Of a stretch of DNA of 9,260 nt, positions 4,445 to 9,260 are shown piece by piece (position 1 is the stretch's first letter; each line of letters starts with the position of its first letter). Under the pieces are notes generated by a model. The model saw only the letters and a list, made by a program, of their open reading frames with translations. It searched no databases and was not told the DNA's origin. Both the position numbers and the translations under genes were made by a program. This stretch comes from Candidatus Thorarchaeota archaeon (GTDB lineage Archaea; Asgardarchaeota; Thorarchaeia; Thorarchaeales; Thorarchaeaceae), in the NCBI GenBank assembly GCA_004524595.1, contig SDOA01000141.1, forward strand, positions 1 to 9,260, written 5' to 3'.

Positions 4445-7294
4445 ATTGTATTGAATTTCTTCTGCTATGTTTAGTTTCAAAGTACGTTCAACGATGTAGT
4501 AAGTTGCAATCAGTGCAACAGCAACTGATATTCCAACGATTGCAGTAACCAAAGAAATGGGAATTACTAATTGAACTGGTAATCGACTCCAAAGTCCAGA
4601 AGTATAAACTCCCATGTACAATAGTGGAACATTCTTCAATATGAAGGCTAAACTCACTCCTATCATTCCACCTATTGCAGCGGCAATAAGAACACCAATA
4701 CCCGTTTCTACTAGTGATGCTACTATAATTGATCTGTTTGGTGCTCCTAGAGCTCTCAAGACTGAAAATTGCTTGCGTAGACCACGAACCCTAACGATAC
4801 TAACAATAGACATTCCAATCGTAAGGTATATGATTGAAAAGAGGACGTTCAAGGTATAAGTACCATAAATTGACTGTGTTGCCCTTGAATCAAGAACAGC
4901 GTCGATATATGAGAGTGCAGACTCCATATTTGTAAAACTGTTTGGTGCTATTGAATAGATTTCTTCCATCACTTTTGTATAATTGGCTCCAGTTTCAATA
5001 TCAATGTAGAATTTTGAAATATGAGTAGTATTTAGACAAGAGTGGACGTAATTAAGGTCTGCCACAAGAAAGTCTCTTGCACTAGGTTCTCCAGGGACGT
5101 AAGAGTAACCTATAGATTGGTCACTGACTTGACTATTCATTAGGTCAACTATAGTACATTCAGTGATATTGTTACCACCTTCTGAAATTAATTGAAGGTC
5201 AATTTGGTTTGAATAGACTGGAAATCTTGATCCTATGGAATCAATGGTATACTTTTGAATTGGTTTGAATGAAGTCAAGACATTAATTCCGTTTCCACTC
5301 CTATCTGAGAGTAAAGGTATTGAAACTGTTGGTAAGTTATATAGTGTAAAATAGTTAAGCCAAAATGCTGCATTTATCCAGCTCTCTGGTTCCACACCAA
5401 AGACTGTAATTGTCCGATTGTAATTAGTTCCCCCTCCAAAATAATAGGCGCTCCAGTATTGAACATAGCCAGTTGTTATCAACATTGGACTTACATGAAT
5501 AACTCCCTCTATTGCTGCAATATCTTCAACTAGATCGGTTGTAACATTAGTGAGAGCGGGATTGATATCTATTGCGATATCTGCTCCTGTTTGAAACATG
5601 AAGATTTCCTTCATGTGTGTATTTCCCGTAGTTGCTGATATCGAGGCAAAGAGTCCTGCGGTGAAAACCATGGCAATGAACATGGTGCCCATTGTTTCAG
5701 ATTTCTTGAAGAGCTTAATAGTTCTTGACATAAGTTGAGAACCGACAACCAACGAAGGACGTCTTATTCTTCCTAATACATGTCCTTTGACCGAAGCTGT
5801 AGGTCTTGAGAGGAGTCTTGTGAAGGAAAACAAGAATATTCCAAGTAATGGAATTATTATTCCTGCAAATGCGATTGAACCAAAGGTAGTAAGTCCTGAA
5901 TAAGCCAGCATTGTCATCATCGGGATGAGTAACCAGCCGGAGATACCAATAGCAATTAGATCAATTGTAGATGTTCCCATTTTCTCTGAATCTGTGAGGA
6001 TTTCACGTTTAATTGTACTATGGGCTTCACTAGCAGTCATTAATAGTGCCTTGACTGCGGATGGCAGTGCCACGATGATACCAATTGTAAATGAAAACAA
6101 AAATACGGCAAGAACTGCGAATGGCTGAAGAAGAATAGTGAATCCACTGATTGACGCTAAATTAAAAACCATCAATTCTCTTACTGTACCAGATAACAGT
6201 GCCGCTAATGTTCCTGTGATTATTGCTCCTAGACTACCAATAATTCCTGTGGCTAGAGCATTACTGAGTACCCAGCTTGCAGCTTGGAACCCTGATGCTC
6301 CACGCGTTTTGAGCGTACCAACATCTTTTCTTTGAGCATCTGATAATAACCTGGAGTTATATTGAATCAACATTGCACCCATAATTATTGATGGAATCGA
6401 AAAAGCCAGAGCAATTGCTCTCATACTAATCGACCAACTTGAGAATTCATTTACTGCTTCTAAGAGTTCGAAATTACTTGAATCAACAAAAACAAGTGGG
6501 AGATTATCTTGCTCAATTCTTCGTTTCACATTGAGCAATGAATCCACGACTGTAACAGCATCGGATTTGGCAATTATTGCATGATCAAACTTCACCCAGA
6601 TTTTATCTTCCATCCCATAATACGATTCATGACCCAGGATACTGAAGGTTGATGCAATTGCTTCAGGGGTCGATATCATTCTGAGGTAGGTGACTTCTGG
6701 TTGTCCCCACCTAGCTTGATACATATAGATGTGTGATATAAAAGTACCAACAATTGTGAAAGTTCTCTCTATTTCGACCTCCTGCCAAGAACCATTGACA
6801 TTTGCATAGACAGATACTTGTATAGTGTAATTCCCACCTATTATTAGTCCTTGATTAACCAAAAATGATTCCTCAATCAAACATGAACTGTTATCGTAAT
6901 CAAGGCTTAGAGGATCTACATCTATTGCATCTGAAAAACTAGCAAAGGCTGTCTTATTAACGCCAAGGAACCCCATCCATGTTTCACTATAATCGATTTC
7001 ATTGAACACATAGACATTTGCAAATGTGACATGTTCTGTAGCTGTCACAAAATCCTGTTCCGCTACATTCTCTCTCACATCCTCTATAGTGATATTGCTC
7101 TGACCATAGAATGGTGTGGCGAAGGATACTTGCATATCAATTGGCACATCAGCAGTCATATCTGCCAAAACAAATGGCGCCGCTGAATCCATATAGATTA
7201 AGATACCTCCAAGCACCCCACTAGAGAGGGAGAATATCAAAAGAGTCGTCAATACTTCTGGTGCACTAGATGATAGTCGGGAAAATAGAAACAT
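4439..7294 (-). CDS. FtsX-family ABC transporter permease, double-module form with two large ectodomains
   Basis: A 951-residue membrane protein with about ten predicted helices: 15-36, 291-310, 343-369, 384-412, 444-466, 470-494, 534-553, 811-835, 855-886 and 906-932. Two external domains lie between helices, at 37-290 and 554-810, both with several N-x-S/T sequons, as in MacB-like periplasmic-core regions. Two FtsX modules (about 291-420 and 811-940) each carry the conserved cytosolic turn that contacts the ATPase, LKTRGAS 328-334 and LRALGAP 846-852. The second ectodomain has just two cysteines, C713 and C753, which could form a disulfide. The ATG comes directly after the stop of the preceding permease with a strong ribosome binding site, and its own stop overlaps the ATPase ribosome binding site, so all three are one operon. 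It probably pairs with the other permease and works as a mechanotransmission device on a surface substrate. The substrate is not evident. Confidence 0.9.
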   Translation of the reverse strand: MFLFSRLSSSAPEVLTTLLIFSLSSGVLGGILIYMDSAAPFVLADMTADVPIDMQVSFATPFYGQSNITIEDVRENVAEQDFVTATEHVTFANVYVFNEIDYSETWMGFLGVNKTAFASFSDAIDVDPLSLDYDNSSCLIEESFLVNQGLIIGGNYTIQVSVYANVNGSWQEVEIERTFTIVGTFISHIYMYQARWGQPEVTYLRMISTPEAIASTFSILGHESYYGMEDKIWVKFDHAIIAKSDAVTVVDSLLNVKRRIEQDNLPLVFVDSSNFELLEAVNEFSSWSISMRAIALAFSIPSIIMGAMLIQYNSRLLSDAQRKDVGTLKTRGASGFQAASWVLSNALATGIIGSLGAIITGTLAALLSGTVRELMVFNLASISGFTILLQPFAVLAVFLFSFTIGIIVALPSAVKALLMTASEAHSTIKREILTDSEKMGTSTIDLIAIGISGWLLIPMMTMLAYSGLTTFGSIAFAGIIIPLLGIFLFSFTRLLSRPTASVKGHVLGRIRRPSLVVGSQLMSRTIKLFKKSETMGTMFIAMVFTAGLFASISATTGNTHMKEIFMFQTGADIAIDINPALTNVTTDLVEDIAAIEGVIHVSPMLITTGYVQYWSAYYFGGGTNYNRTITVFGVEPESWINAAFWLNYFTLYNLPTVSIPLLSDRSGNGINVLTSFKPIQKYTIDSIGSRFPVYSNQIDLQLISEGGNNITECTIVDLMNSQVSDQSIGYSYVPGEPSARDFLVADLNYVHSCLNTTHISKFYIDIETGANYTKVMEEIYSIAPNSFTNMESALSYIDAVLDSRATQSIYGTYTLNVLFSIIYLTIGMSIVSIVRVRGLRKQFSVLRALGAPNRSIIVASLVETGIGVLIAAAIGGMIGVSLAFILKNVPLLYMGVYTSGLWSRLPVQLVIPISLVTAIVGISVAVALIATYYIVERTLKLNIAEEIQYNE

Positions 7295-9260
7295 CTAGAA
7301 ATCGCCTCCATAAGGTCCTGCTTCTGCCCATGCTGTATTCAGTGTAGATGCTAGATTGATTCTAGAGCTCAATGCTGCAATTACTAATATGAATATAGAT
7401 ACACTCGCGATAAAGAATCCTAGAACCAAAATGATTGTGTACCATGGAATCACTGGGAATACACTAATTGGATACACTTCATACCAACTTGAAGATGAGA
7501 TTCCAGCTGAAACAATTGATGTACTAAGAAATAGAGGAGAATACCCAAGTAATAAGAATAGACTGAATAACAACAGAACCAACATCTCTGCAGCTTGTGA
7601 TTTTATGATGGTAAATCGTGAGGCTCCTATCGACCTTAACAAGGCTATCTCTCTTCTCCGTGACCTGACTCCTTCAACTGCATATATAATGAAAGCACCA
7701 ACAATTGTTCCTACTGTTAGTACCGTGAGCATTGTATCAAGGGATCGTTCCATTTTGTATTGGGTATTTCCTACATAGGCATCTACACGTAAACTCACGC
7801 AATCCCAATTTTCATCAACGATAGCTGTGAGAGCCCCGGAGGCAATAACATCCTCTGCAACAATCGTACCATTTGAACCCATTTTCAAGCCGACACAATA
7901 ATAATTTGATGTTTCTGTAATTAAGTTCAACTTAGTTCTTAGAAATTCTCTGTTCACTAATACTGCTGATCCTCCAACTATATAGCTATAGTACCACCAA
8001 CTAATCTCAGGCATTTCAGGTAAAGCATCAACTATGCCAATTATTCTAAAGATGATTGTTTCCTCTTCACTGTTCAAGGTTGTTGCTCGAAGAATATCAC
8101 CCTCGACTAAATCAAATGAATTCGCAATATTACGGGTTATTATTGCTCCATCAGTAGTGGAGTCAAGTTCCTCAATCATCTCACCGATATCTGATTCATT
8201 CAATCGATTCCCGAAATAATCATACCCTATAGTTACATATTCGCTTGGATTCACACCCATGAAACGATATGCTCCACCATAATCTGCAGACAGAAACAAT
8301 GTCAATTGAGACACAAGAGTTCCCGATTCAACTAGCTCATGACTAGTTACATTATTAATGAAATCTTCCCACAATAAATAGTTAAACTCATCTAGCGCGA
8401 ATGTCAGATCTGAGCCAATGTCCAATCTAGCTTGGTTTTGAGCAGTAATAGGTAATGATGCGTCAACAATTGCACTATTCCAACTAAGACAAATGGCTAG
8501 AACCAAAACCATTGCAGCAGCTCCAGCTGATGAAGCTTCTTTACCAATCCTTCTAATTCCAACTGATGAGGGTATCTCTCCTACGATTCTTTTCATGATT
8601 CTACTCAAGAAATTAGCTCCATGTTTGAGAGCTTTTATTGAAAGACTTGCTACTCCAAGAAATAGTGGAAGTGGAATGATTGGCATCAAAATGTTTAGTA
8701 GAGGATTGCTTGTTATGGCTGTACCTCCTGACAAAAGAGCTAGAAGTAATAGACCTGAGAGAAGGACAATTAGAACATCCCATTTGATTAATCCCAGACC
8801 TCTAGAAATCTTTGCAATCCTTCCTCTTTGCTCCTCAACATTCTTTTTTGTTGAATAGATTGCACGATAACCACCCAATGTTAACATCGGTAAAGCGATA
8901 GATACTATTGCAGTAATTATCAATGACTCAAGACTAATAAGAATTGGTTCTGAAATGACAAGTGTAGGATTGAAAGTAAAATATCCGATTGCAGAGATAG
9001 CAACTCTACTTAGAAGCAGTCCTACTGGAATTCCAACAAAGCATGATATTATTGATAGCACTAGAATCTCTCTGGTGACTATTCTCTCTAGATCTCCTGG
9101 TGCAGCACCTCTCGAGAGTAAAATACTCTCCTCATATCTTCGTTCATTGACATTATATCGAATTGATAAGAATGTTACAAGTACTACTAGAAGGAGAACA
9201 CTTGTTGACCTAAGCATCTCACCAATTCGTAGGCTCTGGACCCAATAGATATAACTCGAT
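7295..9260 (-). CDS. FtsX-family ABC transporter permease, partner of the next gene (5' truncated by window edge)
   Basis: At least 654 residues are visible. The frame continues without a stop past the ATG at 9217 to the edge (WVQSLRIGEML in front of it), so that ATG is internal and an N-terminal helix plus first ectodomain are expected outside. Numbering from M(9217): first FtsX module about 5-117 with coupling turn LLSRGAAPGDLERI (33-46), two spacer helices at about 147-165 and 173-194, another helix at 231-250, an ectodomain at about 251-494 with two N-x-S/T sequons clearly seen (NVTS, NESD) and two cysteines (C441, C473), then the second FtsX module 495-617 with LLRSIGASRFTII (526-538). 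The order equals that of the downstream permease, so the two are paralogues that likely form the heterodimeric membrane part. The end of the gene encodes the ribosome binding site of the next one. Family membership is sure; the substrate is unknown. Confidence 0.88.
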   Translation of the reverse strand, partial: SSYIYWVQSLRIGEMLRSTSVLLLVVLVTFLSIRYNVNERRYEESILLSRGAAPGDLERIVTREILVLSIISCFVGIPVGLLLSRVAISAIGYFTFNPTLVISEPILISLESLIITAIVSIALPMLTLGGYRAIYSTKKNVEEQRGRIAKISRGLGLIKWDVLIVLLSGLLLLALLSGGTAITSNPLLNILMPIIPLPLFLGVASLSIKALKHGANFLSRIMKRIVGEIPSSVGIRRIGKEASSAGAAAMVLVLAICLSWNSAIVDASLPITAQNQARLDIGSDLTFALDEFNYLLWEDFINNVTSHELVESGTLVSQLTLFLSADYGGAYRFMGVNPSEYVTIGYDYFGNRLNESDIGEMIEELDSTTDGAIITRNIANSFDLVEGDILRATTLNSEEETIIFRIIGIVDALPEMPEISWWYYSYIVGGSAVLVNREFLRTKLNLITETSNYYCVGLKMGSNGTIVAEDVIASGALTAIVDENWDCVSLRVDAYVGNTQYKMERSLDTMLTVLTVGTIVGAFIIYAVEGVRSRRREIALLRSIGASRFTIIKSQAAEMLVLLLFSLFLLLGYSPLFLSTSIVSAGISSSSWYEVYPISVFPVIPWYTIILVLGFFIASVSIFILVIAALSSRINLASTLNTAWAEAGPYGGDF
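7301..7309 (-). promoter_or_regulatory. strong Shine-Dalgarno site for the second permease
   Basis: GGAGGCGAT on the minus strand matches eight of nine bases of the archaeal consensus GGAGGTGAT and lies six bases before ATG 7294. It is contained in the last codons (Gly-Gly-Asp) of the upstream permease. The upstream TAG and this ATG are directly adjacent, which suggests the same ribosome may restart and keep the two permeases in equal amount. Confidence 0.7.

Noticed and set aside
7356..7778. 140-codon plus-strand ORF opposite the first permease
   Set aside because: Antisense to the second FtsX module. Long complementary frames are common opposite hydrophobic coding regions, and no ribosome site or family is seen.
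8955..9248. 97-codon plus-strand ORF opposite the first permease
   Set aside because: It lies wholly antisense to the well-supported permease coding region, has no recognisable domain, and is a mirror of the permease codon pattern.

Overview
The window most likely comes from an archaeon, probably of the Asgard (Promethearchaeota) group such as Thorarchaeia or a relative. The grounds are an archaeal-type asparaginyl-tRNA synthetase very like the Pyrococcus enzyme, Shine-Dalgarno sites of the GGAGGTGATC type, a sequon-rich Ig-repeat surface protein held by a C-terminal membrane anchor, and very large double-FtsX permeases. The phylum is inferred from gene content and style. It was not tested by phylogeny.

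Layout: the left third (1 to about 3200) is read on the plus strand and the rest (about 3263 to the right edge) on the minus strand, so the two halves converge near 3230-3270. On the plus strand lie the 3' part of a cell-surface protein gene whose reading frame is open to the left edge, a hairpin plus T-tract that probably ends its transcript, asnS, a 180-base intergenic stretch with a T9 run, and a short ORF. That ORF has a convincing ribosome binding site and signal peptide, followed by what looks like the first residues of a C25 (gingipain-like) peptidase, and then breaks off: it is probably a gene remnant.

On the minus strand, in transcription order, are two large permeases, an ABC ATPase and a small two-helix membrane protein. 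The first permease runs off the right edge; the ATG at 9217 is internal, because the frame stays open beyond it. The second permease starts directly after the first one's stop codon. The ATPase start is coupled to the second permease's stop. Together they form one operon for a MacB/LolCDE-like (FtsX superfamily) ABC system. Each permease carries two FtsX modules and at least one large extracellular domain. Such systems usually do not pump substrate through a channel but turn ATP hydrolysis into movement of outside domains (release of lipoprotein or peptide, or activation of an enzyme). The substrate here is unknown.

The most unusual feature is the ATPase. After a complete nucleotide-binding domain it continues into a SpoVT/AbrB-like swapped-hairpin module (about residues 238-281) and an Asn-rich acidic tail. 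AbrB modules normally bind DNA or mediate dimerisation, so this fusion suggests either self-regulation of the operon or an added oligomerisation surface. No rRNA, tRNA, CRISPR array or insertion sequence was seen.
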